Below, piece by piece: positions 1 to 5,317 of a stretch of 6,520 bases of DNA; the first letter of the stretch is position 1, and every line of letters begins with the position of its first letter. Source of the DNA: Acidobacteriota bacterium. Its GTDB lineage: Bacteria; Actinomycetota; Acidimicrobiia; Acidimicrobiales; SHLQ01. The stretch is taken from NCBI GenBank assembly GCA_022562835.1, contig JADFOM010000147.1, positions 1-6,520 of the forward strand. The letters run 5' to 3'. The position numbers and the translations under genes were made by a program. The notes under the pieces are model-generated. The model saw only the letters and a program-made list of their open reading frames with translations. It was not told the origin of the DNA and did no database searches.

Positions 1-165
1 GCGCGGGTGCAGAGCGCTGCCGCACCGGGTGAGATCCTCGTGTCGGATATCGTGCGAGGTCTTGCCCGCACATCCGCAGGCGTGGCGTTCGAAGACCGCG
101 GTGAGCACGAACTGAAGGGCATCCCGGAGCCGCAGCGGCTGTTCGCAATTAGGGAGCAGAACTGA
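1..165 (+). CDS. Class III adenylate/guanylate cyclase, C-terminal tail (partial)
   Basis: The reading frame is open from base 1 to the TGA at 163-165 and gives the last 54 residues of a protein whose start lies outside the window. It begins ARVQSAAAPGEILVSD and continues with a stretch ending in ELKGIPEPQRLFAIRE. This is the characteristic end of class III nucleotidyl cyclase domains: the asparagine/arginine helix remnant (AxRxQ), the PGEILVS strand, and the closing G-x-x-x-LKG-x-x-x-P-x-x-LF element. Such enzymes make cAMP or cGMP from ATP or GTP. The metal-binding and base-selecting residues are upstream, so activity and substrate cannot be judged. The stop overlaps the next gene's start by one base (TGATG), so the two are probably co-transcribed and translationally coupled. 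In Actinobacteria, cyclase domains are often fused to or paired with alpha/beta-hydrolases, which fits this neighbour. Confidence 0.85.
   Translation, partial: ARVQSAAAPGEILVSDIVRGLARTSAGVAFEDRGEHELKGIPEPQRLFAIREQN
151..156 (+). promoter_or_regulatory. Ribosome binding site of the alpha/beta hydrolase
   Basis: AGGGAG lies 8 bases before the ATG at 165, inside the end of the cyclase gene. It supports 165 as the start although that start overlaps the upstream stop codon. Confidence 0.6.
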
Positions 166-995
166 TGGAACCGCGCATCCAGTACGCGAAGACCGAGGAT
201 GGGATAAGCATCGCCTACTCTGTTACTGGCGAAGGTCCTCCCCTGGTGCTCGTTCACGGGTACACCGGCGACGTTAGTGAGTGGGAGAACCAGATCGAGG
301 AGTTCGCGGGCGAGTTTCGGGTGCTTGTACTCGACAACCGAGGGCATGGTCAGTCGGAGGCACCTGCTGACATCGAAGCTTACACAGTGGAACTCATGGT
401 GGAGGATACGCTGGCAGTGATCGCAGTAGCCGGGTTTGAGAAGTATCACCTAGTCGGTCACTCCATGGGCGGCTACCTAGTCCAGCGCTACCTCGAAACC
501 CACGACGTGCCGGCGGCCATACTGCTGGCCGCGGTGCCGCCGAGAGGAGCGATCGGAGTGGCCCTGCGGACCCTGCGGGCCCACCCCACCGCGATGCTCA
601 AGACGGTGTTTCAGTTGAGGCTCTGGCCGCTGGTCGCCACACCGGAACTGACACGGGACATCTTGATGCGGTCCGACTCCACCGACGAAGAAGCCCAGCA
701 GCTTCAGGCTCGGCTACAAGACGACTCCTTCCGAGCGTTCCTCGGCATGATCACGCGACCCGTGAAGAAGCCGAAGACCTCCCCGCCGGTGTTGGTGATG
801 GGCGCCGAACAGGACCGCGTCGTTTCCCCCAAAGAAGTGCAAGCCACGGCGGAGCGCTACGACACAGAAGCCGTCATGATGCCCGCGATGGCCCACGACA
901 TGATCCTCGACCCCGAGTGGCAGTCGATCGTCGACACAATGACCGCCTGGATCGACGAGACGCTCGCCCTCGCCTCCATCAACAACGATCGCTGA
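165..995 (+). CDS. Alpha/beta-fold hydrolase
   Basis: The product is a 276-residue single-domain alpha/beta hydrolase, a normal length for the family, with no signal peptide or membrane segment, so it is probably cytoplasmic. The family landmarks are in order. The oxyanion-hole HG is in LVLVHGYTG (about residues 28-35). The DNRGHGQS strand-turn is at 57-64. The nucleophile elbow GHSMGG has Ser100. The acid is likely Asp217 in GAEQDRVVS, and the base is His244 in AMAHDM. The catalytic triad is therefore complete. A cap region occupies roughly residues 125-200. The substrate cannot be told from sequence; esterase, lactonase or haloperoxidase-like members share these motifs. The gene starts at the ATG overlapping the cyclase stop, preceded by a good AGGGAG site, so it is likely the distal gene of a cyclase-hydrolase operon. 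It ends 23 bases from a convergent operon. Confidence 0.93.
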   Translation: MEPRIQYAKTEDGISIAYSVTGEGPPLVLVHGYTGDVSEWENQIEEFAGEFRVLVLDNRGHGQSEAPADIEAYTVELMVEDTLAVIAVAGFEKYHLVGHSMGGYLVQRYLETHDVPAAILLAAVPPRGAIGVALRTLRAHPTAMLKTVFQLRLWPLVATPELTRDILMRSDSTDEEAQQLQARLQDDSFRAFLGMITRPVKKPKTSPPVLVMGAEQDRVVSPKEVQATAERYDTEAVMMPAMAHDMILDPEWQSIVDTMTAWIDETLALASINNDR

Positions 996-1006
996 CGGAG
1001 GGTTAA

Positions 1007-1020
1007 GACTTCTGACTTCT
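1007..1020. repeat. Tandem 7-base duplication between convergent genes
   Basis: GACTTCT occurs twice in direct tandem in the 23-base gap between the hydrolase stop and the end of the SCO1664-family gene. It could be a small replication-slippage duplication. It is not a hairpin and I see no terminator in this gap. Confidence 0.5.
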
Positions 1021-1708
1021 AGACAAGCGGCCAGGGGTGTCCCCAGCCGGTTTCGTCGAACGGGAACTCGCCAGCGTCGACCAGCGCCCGAGTCCGAGTC
1101 AGCAGCGCGTCGCGTTCGAACGGATCCAAGAAGTCGCCGAGCCATTCGGGCAACGGATCATCTATGAGTCTGAGCAACGCGGCCGTGATCGCTTCTGGAA
1201 TTTGTTCGCCCGCAAAATCCCAGATGACGGTTCTGAGTTTGAACTGGCGGTGAAAGCTGAGCCCGTTGTCGATCGCCCAGATGTGACCGTAGGCATCGAG
1301 AAGACAGTGTCCTGCCTTGCGATCGGTGCTGTTGGTGACGATGTCGAAAGCGCAGAGGCGTTGGAAATACGAGCGGTGGACCGGGTCGTCGCGCAACGTG
1401 AAGTAGTGCACGTCGTAGTCGGTCTCGATGAACGCCTGCATCGAGCCGATTCCATACGGGCCGTCATGTTCGATGGTCGGGGGAATCAGATCGAAGCCGA
1501 GGTGCTCGCTGAGTTCGTACGTCGCGATTTCACGTCTGTACACGTTTGGCGGAAAGTCGTGCAACGGACGCTCTCCGCGCCCGGGTTTGTAAACGGCGCG
1601 AGTTTGATTCTCGCCGATCTCCACCAGAAATGTGGCGTTCGAACTCCACGGCATACGGCCGAGGATCTCGACCTCGCCATCGTGAAGTGCCTCACTCAAT
1701 TCGAGCAT
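1019..1708 (-). CDS. SCO1664-family protein (TIGR03843), PI3/4-kinase-like
   Basis: The 229-residue product matches what I recall of the actinobacterial SCO1664 family, which has distant similarity to phosphatidylinositol 3/4-kinases. Visible kinase-like features are Lys41 in AVYKPGRGERP, a candidate nucleotide-contacting lysine; Glu60/Glu65 in the following helix; a catalytic-loop-like segment FDIVTNSTDRKAGHCL (residues 121-136); and IDNG (146-149) in the place of the metal-binding DFG. A kinase or nucleotidyl-transfer role is inference; no substrate is known to me. The frame stays open upstream to 1939. However, that extension is arginine-rich and antisense-like, and it overlaps the DUF3090 gene in another frame, so I chose the ATG at 1708. 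This overlaps the upstream gene's end by 13 bases, which suggests translational coupling. No strong ribosome site precedes it. It is the last gene of the three-gene operon, convergent with the hydrolase. Confidence 0.9.
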   Translation of the reverse strand: MLELSEALHDGEVEILGRMPWSSNATFLVEIGENQTRAVYKPGRGERPLHDFPPNVYRREIATYELSEHLGFDLIPPTIEHDGPYGIGSMQAFIETDYDVHYFTLRDDPVHRSYFQRLCAFDIVTNSTDRKAGHCLLDAYGHIWAIDNGLSFHRQFKLRTVIWDFAGEQIPEAITAALLRLIDDPLPEWLGDFLDPFERDALLTRTRALVDAGEFPFDETGWGHPWPLV

Positions 1709-2181
1709 GGACAAAACGATCCGTCGCCATCGAGAGGTCGACCGCAGAACTGGCAGGGGGGACGACCCGAAGCCACGAGTTCGCGAGCGTGGTTGATGAA
1801 ACCGACTACCTGGCTGCGATCGAGACGGACACGCAGGGTGGCCGCCTCTGTCGATTCGTCGTCGATGAGCTCCTCGCACAACAACACGACGCGGTCGGTT
1901 TCGGTCTCGTACGCGGCGGCGATCGAACCGATCGTCCACTCGACATTCATCGGGTCGTCGAACAGGTCCTCAAGGTCGCTGGGTGCAGCGTCGATGGCGG
2001 GGAGGTCGTCGATGAGTTGGTTGAGGTACTCCGCCATTGCGCTCACTTGCTGCTTTTCGACCTTGAACCAGAGGAAGTCCGCGTTCGAAGCGATCTCGAT
2101 GAGAAAGACCCTCTGTCCGCGCGGTCCGAGGGTGCCGGCCGTGAAGAGGCGCACCTCGTCGAATTCGTAGGACTCGCTCAC
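1696..2181 (-). CDS. DUF3090-family protein (TIGR03847)
   Basis: The 161-residue product belongs to the DUF3090 family, found mainly in Actinobacteria and of unknown function. Typical features are the acidic N-terminus (ESYEFDEVRLFTAGTLG), the FLIEI and FLWFKVEKQQV strands (about residues 26-46), the mid-protein EWTIGSIAAAYE segment (about 81-92), and a C-terminal cysteine cluster. That cluster, C-x2-C-x10-C-x-C (Cys143, 146, 157, 159), is plausibly a zinc knuckle. In relatives I remember, the last part reads CPR-x-N rather than CPCSN, so the fourth cysteine may be a local variant. The start is a GTG with a textbook GGAGG five bases ahead of it. The upstream phosphomutase stop is only one base away, so the genes are in one operon and probably coupled. 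There is no signal peptide or membrane segment. Confidence 0.92.
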   Translation of the reverse strand: MSESYEFDEVRLFTAGTLGPRGQRVFLIEIASNADFLWFKVEKQQVSAMAEYLNQLIDDLPAIDAAPSDLEDLFDDPMNVEWTIGSIAAAYETETDRVVLLCEELIDDESTEAATLRVRLDRSQVVGFINHARELVASGRPPCQFCGRPLDGDGSFCPCSN

Positions 2182-2182
2182 C

Positions 2183-2800
2183 TCAGCCTCCGAGGTGCCC
2201 GGCTGAACCGGTCGAGTTGATCGTCAGAACAAATGGTCCGGCTTGGCTGTAAGAGATCGCCGAAAGCGAGCAGGGGGAGATCAGGTAGCGCTGGAACAGG
2301 TCGAGATGTGTTCCGGCGGCATGGGCGACTGCAGCCTTGATCGGATCGGCGTGCGAAACCGCAACGATGGTTTCGCCGGGATGGCGCGCGACGAGCGCCG
2401 CTATCTGTTCGGTGATACGCGCCTGCATTTCCGTGAAACTCTCCCCCGACGGGAACCGGAAGCTGCTCGGCGAATGTTGGACCGTCTTCCATGACTTGAG
2501 ACGGCGAAGATCGGACAACTTTCGACCGGTCCAGTCACCGAAATCACATTCGATGAGGCCTTTCGACGTGCGTACGCGCAGACCGGTTGCCTTGGCGATC
2601 GGCGCCGCAGTTTCGCGAGTCCGTTCCATCGGTGAGGCGTATATCGCGCCGATCTTCCCCCATTCGGCGATCCGTTGTGCCACGGCCTCGGCTTGTTCTC
2701 TTCCGCTGTCGGCTAGATGGAGCCCAGGGGCTCTGCCTGGAAGCACCGAGCCGGTGGTCGGCGTCTTGCCGTGTCGAACGAGGATCACATTTGTCGCCAT
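2183..2800 (-). CDS. Histidine-phosphatase-superfamily phosphomutase (MSMEG_4193 family, TIGR03848)
   Basis: The 205-residue product is a phosphoglycerate-mutase-like (branch 1 histidine phosphatase) enzyme. The phospho-accepting RHG is at residues 9-11 (VILVRHGKT). The arginine of the ASPMERTRET motif is Arg60. The acid is Glu84 in GLIECDFGDWTGR, and the second catalytic histidine is His150 in VAVSHADPIKA. All key residues are present, so it should be active on a phosphoester, but the substrate is unknown. It has the overall form of the MSMEG_4193-type family, which in Actinobacteria sits beside DUF3090 and SCO1664-family genes; all three occur here in the order phosphomutase, DUF3090, SCO1664. 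It is the first gene of the operon. No Shine-Dalgarno sequence precedes the ATG, but a TACTGT hexamer lies 8 bases upstream, consistent with a leaderless or nearly leaderless mRNA. Confidence 0.93.
   Translation of the reverse strand: MATNVILVRHGKTPTTGSVLPGRAPGLHLADSGREQAEAVAQRIAEWGKIGAIYASPMERTRETAAPIAKATGLRVRTSKGLIECDFGDWTGRKLSDLRRLKSWKTVQHSPSSFRFPSGESFTEMQARITEQIAALVARHPGETIVAVSHADPIKAAVAHAAGTHLDLFQRYLISPCSLSAISYSQAGPFVLTINSTGSAGHLGG
2187..2191 (-). promoter_or_regulatory. Ribosome binding site of the DUF3090 gene
   Basis: On the minus strand GGAGG sits five bases before the GTG start at 2181, inside the last codons of the phosphomutase gene. It decides in favour of the GTG start. Confidence 0.7.
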
Positions 2801-2808
2801 TTGGGACC

Positions 2809-2814
2809 ACAGTA
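2809..2814 (-). promoter_or_regulatory. -10-like element for the phosphomutase operon
   Basis: TACTGT (TANNNT form) is on the minus strand with 8 bases between it and the ATG at 2800, so transcription would begin at or one base before the start codon. A TAGACG 16 bases further upstream is only a weak match to a -35 box. Confidence 0.45.
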
Positions 2815-2845
2815 GTGGCGTGTGCGCGACCGTCTACCCTCGGGC

Positions 2846-2851
2846 TAGCTT
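2846..2851 (+). promoter_or_regulatory. -10-like element for the uracil-DNA glycosylase gene
   Basis: TAGCTT precedes the ATG at 2859 by exactly 7 bases, which predicts a leaderless transcript. The surrounding CTAGCTTTCG closely resembles CTAGCCTTTCG ahead of the lipoprotein gene. No -35 box is recognisable. It favours the second of two adjacent ATGs (2856, 2859) as the start. Confidence 0.5.
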
Positions 2852-2858
2852 TCGGATG

Positions 2859-3533
2859 ATGGACAACGAAGCGCTGCGGATCGTGAACGACGAAGTAATC
2901 GACTGCCGTCGATGCGACCGGCTGGTGGCGTGGCGCGAGGAGGTCGCTTCAACCAAACGTGCCGCCTACGCGGATGAACAGTACTGGGGTCGGCCCGTGC
3001 CCGGTTTTGGTGATCCCGCAGCCGACATTGTGGTGGTCGGCCTCGCGCCCGCAGCACACGGCGCCAATCGGACGGGGCGAATGTTCACCGGTGACCGATC
3101 CGGTGATTGGCTTTACGGCGCGCTGCATCGCGCCGGACTCGCCAACCAGCCCGACAGCACCGCCATAGACGACGGACTGCGGCTCAACGGTGTCTACATC
3201 ACCTCGCCGGTGAAGTGCGCGCCCCCGCAGAACAAGCCGACCCCTGCCGAACGCGACGCGTGCGCACCGTTCCTGTCCGCCGAGCTGGCAGCGCTTGGAG
3301 AGGTCGCGGTGATCGTTTGTCTTGGCCAATTCGCATACGCGGCGATGTGTGGACACCTCGAGGTGCGGCCACGGCCGAAGTTCGGTCACGGCGTCGCAGT
3401 GCCAATCGCCGGTGGGCCCACGCTGCTGTGCTCCTATCACGTCAGCCAGCAGAACACGTTCACCAAAAGACTCACTACTGAGATGCTCGACGGGGTCTTC
3501 TCCCAGGCGGTCGAACTTGCAGATCGGGCCTGA
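2859..3533 (+). CDS. Family 5 uracil-DNA glycosylase (UdgB type), iron-sulfur
   Basis: The 224-residue product is a uracil-DNA glycosylase that removes uracil, and in this family often other deaminated bases, in base-excision repair. The first active-site motif is GLAPAAHGANRTGR (residues 61-74); the alanine-rich form, without the usual catalytic Asp/Asn, is typical of family 5 (UDGb). It is followed by MFTGDRSGDWLY. The second motif, YHVSQQNTFTKRLT (193-206), supplies His194. Four cysteines in the family arrangement, C16-x2-C19 and C120-x14-C135, should hold a [4Fe-4S] cluster. High-GC organisms commonly keep such enzymes to counter cytosine deamination. The start is ambiguous between ATG 2856 and ATG 2859; I chose 2859 from promoter spacing. 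No Shine-Dalgarno sequence is present. It is transcribed divergently from the phosphomutase operon, with 58 bases between the starts. Confidence 0.93.
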   Translation: MDNEALRIVNDEVIDCRRCDRLVAWREEVASTKRAAYADEQYWGRPVPGFGDPAADIVVVGLAPAAHGANRTGRMFTGDRSGDWLYGALHRAGLANQPDSTAIDDGLRLNGVYITSPVKCAPPQNKPTPAERDACAPFLSAELAALGEVAVIVCLGQFAYAAMCGHLEVRPRPKFGHGVAVPIAGGPTLLCSYHVSQQNTFTKRLTTEMLDGVFSQAVELADRA

Positions 3534-3563
3534 GCCCCGCATCGCTTTAGACATCCGGCGCAC

Positions 3564-3569
3564 TAGCCT
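3564..3569 (+). promoter_or_regulatory. -10-like element for the lipoprotein gene
   Basis: TAGCCT lies 7 bases before the GTG at 3577, the same spacing as ahead of the glycosylase gene. This predicts a leaderless mRNA beginning at the GTG. No Shine-Dalgarno or convincing -35 is seen. Confidence 0.5.
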
Positions 3570-3576
3570 TTCGAGC

Positions 3577-3936
3577 GTGCGATCGCGAACCATCAAGACC
3601 ACAGTGCTCGTCGTTTCCTTCGTGCTGACCGCAGCTGCCTGCGCGGGCTCGGGTGAACCCGACGATTACGACCCCGTCATCGAAGAGAACTTTACGGTGG
3701 CATGCGAAGAGTCGAACGATCGCGGCGAGGGTGAACCCAAGATCAACAACGTGGTTGAGTATTGCGGCTGCGTCTACGAGGCCTACGAGGCCGAAGTGCC
3801 GTACGAAGATTTCAAGCTTGAGGACGATCTGCTACGCGACGGGGTCGAGGAAGGGATCATCGACGGGATAGATGACCTCTCCGACACCGCACAAGACATC
3901 ATCAATGGCTGTATCGCAAAGACCAACGCCAGCTGA
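3577..3936 (+). CDS. Small secreted lipoprotein with four mature-part cysteines
   Basis: From the GTG at 3577 the product has 119 residues. The N-terminus is a lipoprotein signal: RSRTIK is the charged part, then the hydrophobic core TTVLVVSFVLTAAA, then Cys22. The lipobox is imperfect (AAAC, no Leu at -3), but the position and the following AGSGEPDD linker fit lipidation and display outside the membrane. The mature domain is acidic and contains Cys43, Cys63-x-Cys65 and Cys112, an arrangement suited to two disulfides. I recall similar small proteins with a C...YCxCxY...C layout in Actinobacteria but cannot name a domain; function is unknown. The GTG is preferred because it sits 7 bases after TAGCCT; longer in-frame starts would run back into the glycosylase gene. 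It ends 34 bases from the convergent FrhB-family gene. Confidence 0.8.
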   Translation: MRSRTIKTTVLVVSFVLTAAACAGSGEPDDYDPVIEENFTVACEESNDRGEGEPKINNVVEYCGCVYEAYEAEVPYEDFKLEDDLLRDGVEEGIIDGIDDLSDTAQDIINGCIAKTNAS

Positions 3937-3970
3937 ACTGGATACGCGCTCGGGCTCGCAGGGACCCTCG

Positions 3971-5134
3971 TTAGCGCTTTACGGGTAGCCCGACCCGGGC
4001 TTCTTCAGCAGCCCATTCGGGCCACCGTTCGCGACTCTTGGCCGCCAACTTGTGCAGCAGCGCTATCGCCCCCGGATCATCGTCGCCTGGACGGGTCTCG
4101 ATCACGCCGTCTGCGATCATCGCGTCGATGATCGCCCGGCCGAGTTCGGTGCGCACGATGGTGAGCGTCCAGTCGGTGTTCTCGCCGATGCCACCCGTTG
4201 ATATGTCGGCATGTTCGGCAGCGAAGTCGGGGCAGTGGTTGCAGCCTTCGCGAGTCCAGGCATGACATTCCTTGAGGTTGATCTCGTGGTAGTCGCCGTT
4301 GTTCATCCAGATCTGGAACACGCCTTTGATGTTCATCTTCACCATGTCGGCCTTGGCGAGTCCGTACTTGGCCAAGAAGAGTTCCTCGAAGATTGAGTCG
4401 TCGAAGGACTTGGAACACAGCAGCCCGATGTTGAGCTTGATCGGCTTTGCGACCTTGCCGACCTTTCGGTGCCACATGACCGGACCGATCGAGGTCTGAC
4501 AACTCATGCCCACCAGCGCAAGCCGATCGATCCCGCGTTCTTGGGCCTCTCTCATCGCAAGGGTGTTGGCCGAGTAGGTGTAGCGGCTGCCCGCTCCCTT
4601 GAGGACCTCGTCACGAGTTGTTGCGAGTCCGGGAACGGCCTTCCAGCGGTCGCCCGGAGTGCCGTCGGACGCGTCGCTCTCCAGAAACGATGTGAGAGCC
4701 CCGTCGATTATGTCGTTGTCGAGGCACCAGATCAGAATTGCTGAGACGAGTCCGCCGTCCTGCCCTGTCTGGTGAACGTGGTCGTCTGAGGCTCGCGTAA
4801 GAAGAATGTCTTTGTAGACGCCCGCCGTCTCGTCATCGCGGCGGGTGCGGCCAAAGAGATGTTTGTCGGCTTCGGGCTCCCATGCACGAAACCGCGGGCA
4901 AGCGCGGGTGCAAGATGTGCAGCCCTTTTCGCCGTGGATGCAGTTGGATTCACCCAGCTCTTCTTCGAGATGAAAGGGGTAGTACTTGCCTGGAGCGTGC
5001 TCGTAGCCGATCACGTCGTGAGGACATGCGACTACACAACCAGCGCAACCGGTGCATAAACCGCTGGTGATCACCTCTTCATGAAGTTCTTTCCATTGGA
5101 AGGTCCATCGAGGTTTCGTCGCCGCTGCGCCCAT
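3971..5134 (-). CDS. Coenzyme F420 hydrogenase/dehydrogenase beta-subunit (FrhB) family protein
   Basis: The 387-residue product is an iron-sulfur flavoprotein of the FrhB/FpoF family, which moves electrons between F420 or other donors and ferredoxin-like partners. BciB and plant HCAR chlorophyll reductases share the fold. The N-terminus carries two [4Fe-4S] sites: C27-x2-C30-x2-C33-x3-C37 (CTGCAGCVVACP), and C65, C72, C75, C79 (CIHGEKGCTSCTRACP). Next comes the family motif TGQDGGLVSAIL (about 123-134), then GMSCQTS with Cys212 and Cys240. The C-terminal cluster is ECHAWTREGCNHC (Cys290, 298, 301), followed by DFAAEHADISTGGIG, the family's signature. There is no membrane segment. F420 use is plausible for an actinobacterium, but the real partner is not evident because the gene stands alone: it converges on the lipoprotein gene and has its own promoter-like TACAAT 6 bases before the ATG. 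A dedicated hydrogenase or dehydrogenase alpha subunit is absent from the window. Confidence 0.92.
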   Translation of the reverse strand: MGAAATKPRWTFQWKELHEEVITSGLCTGCAGCVVACPHDVIGYEHAPGKYYPFHLEEELGESNCIHGEKGCTSCTRACPRFRAWEPEADKHLFGRTRRDDETAGVYKDILLTRASDDHVHQTGQDGGLVSAILIWCLDNDIIDGALTSFLESDASDGTPGDRWKAVPGLATTRDEVLKGAGSRYTYSANTLAMREAQERGIDRLALVGMSCQTSIGPVMWHRKVGKVAKPIKLNIGLLCSKSFDDSIFEELFLAKYGLAKADMVKMNIKGVFQIWMNNGDYHEINLKECHAWTREGCNHCPDFAAEHADISTGGIGENTDWTLTIVRTELGRAIIDAMIADGVIETRPGDDDPGAIALLHKLAAKSRERWPEWAAEEARVGLPVKR

Positions 5135-5140
5135 AGACGG

Positions 5141-5146
5141 ATTGTA
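5141..5146 (-). promoter_or_regulatory. -10 element for the FrhB-family gene
   Basis: On the minus strand TACAAT, one mismatch from TATAAT, has 6 bases between it and the ATG at 5134, so the predicted transcription start is the A of the start codon. This is the best -10 match in the window. No clear -35 box is found 16-18 bases upstream. Confidence 0.55.
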
Positions 5147-5208
5147 GGTCGTCGGGCGGCTCCGTTTGTTACCTGGGCGATCGGGCGACTACCCGGTTGC
5201 GTGAAAGA

Positions 5209-5244
5209 CGATGCCTGCTTGCATCCCGGTGGGATTAGGCATTG
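5209..5244. terminator. Imperfect hairpin downstream of the tRNA-Arg 3' half; possible tRNA terminator
   Basis: ATGCCT (5211-5216) pairs perfectly with AGGCAT (5237-5242), extendable by a G-T and a C-G pair to 5209/5244. Inside it, ATCCC (5223-5227) pairs with GGGAT (5231-5235) around a GGT loop, leaving a six-base bulge on one side. A competing hairpin GATGC (5210-5214)/GCATC (5221-5225) excludes the long form. Read on the minus strand it lies 25 bases past the tRNA 3' end and is followed by TCTTTC, a poor U-tract. It may be a weak terminator for the original tRNA gene or a regulatory structure ahead of the FrhB-family gene. Confidence 0.3.
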
Positions 5245-5269
5245 CAGATGTCCTGAGACAGCACGAGCG

Positions 5270-5315
5270 CGCCCCCGGCAGGATTCGAACCTGCGCTCAC
5301 GGCTCCGGAGGCCGC
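5270..5315 (-). tRNA. 3' half of tRNA-Arg(CCG); 5' half missing
   Basis: On the minus strand a perfect tRNA 3' half is present. The anticodon stem is GCGGC/GCCGT (5315-5311, 5303-5299) with loop CTCCGGA, so the anticodon is CCG. It is followed by variable loop GAGC, T-arm GCAGG-TTCGAAT-CCTGC (5294-5278), 3' acceptor strand CGGGGGC (5277-5271) and discriminator G (5270), with no encoded CCA. The 5' acceptor strand this would need, GCCCCCG, and a proper D-arm are absent from the sequence upstream (5316 onward). A stretch CAGCGCGATACAG at that side only loosely recalls a D-loop. The piece therefore cannot make a functional tRNA as it stands. The retained segment, from anticodon arm to 3' end, is what integrases typically use as the core of a tRNA attachment site, so this may be the far-end scar of an integrated element. 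It could also be a rearrangement or assembly joint. Confidence 0.75.
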
Positions 5316-5317
5316 TT

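Noticed and set aside
1709..1939. 77-codon upstream extension of the SCO1664-family frame on the minus strand
   Set aside because: It lies antisense-frame within the DUF3090 gene on the same strand and is arginine-rich shadow sequence; the family-like protein begins at the ATG at 1708.
1037..2220. Long plus-strand open frames opposite the trio operon
   Set aside because: The translations are low-complexity, Arg/Ser/Val-rich mirror frames of the three recognisable minus-strand genes, as expected in high-GC DNA.
2337..2858. Long N-terminal extension of the glycosylase frame
   Set aside because: It runs antisense through the phosphomutase gene; family motifs begin only after ATG 2859, and a -10-like element lies directly before it.
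3946..3980. Candidate bidirectional terminator between the lipoprotein and FrhB-family genes
   Set aside because: GCGCT/AGCGC is only 5 pairs closing a 22-base loop with little inner pairing, and it overlaps the FrhB-family stop codon; not enough for a call.
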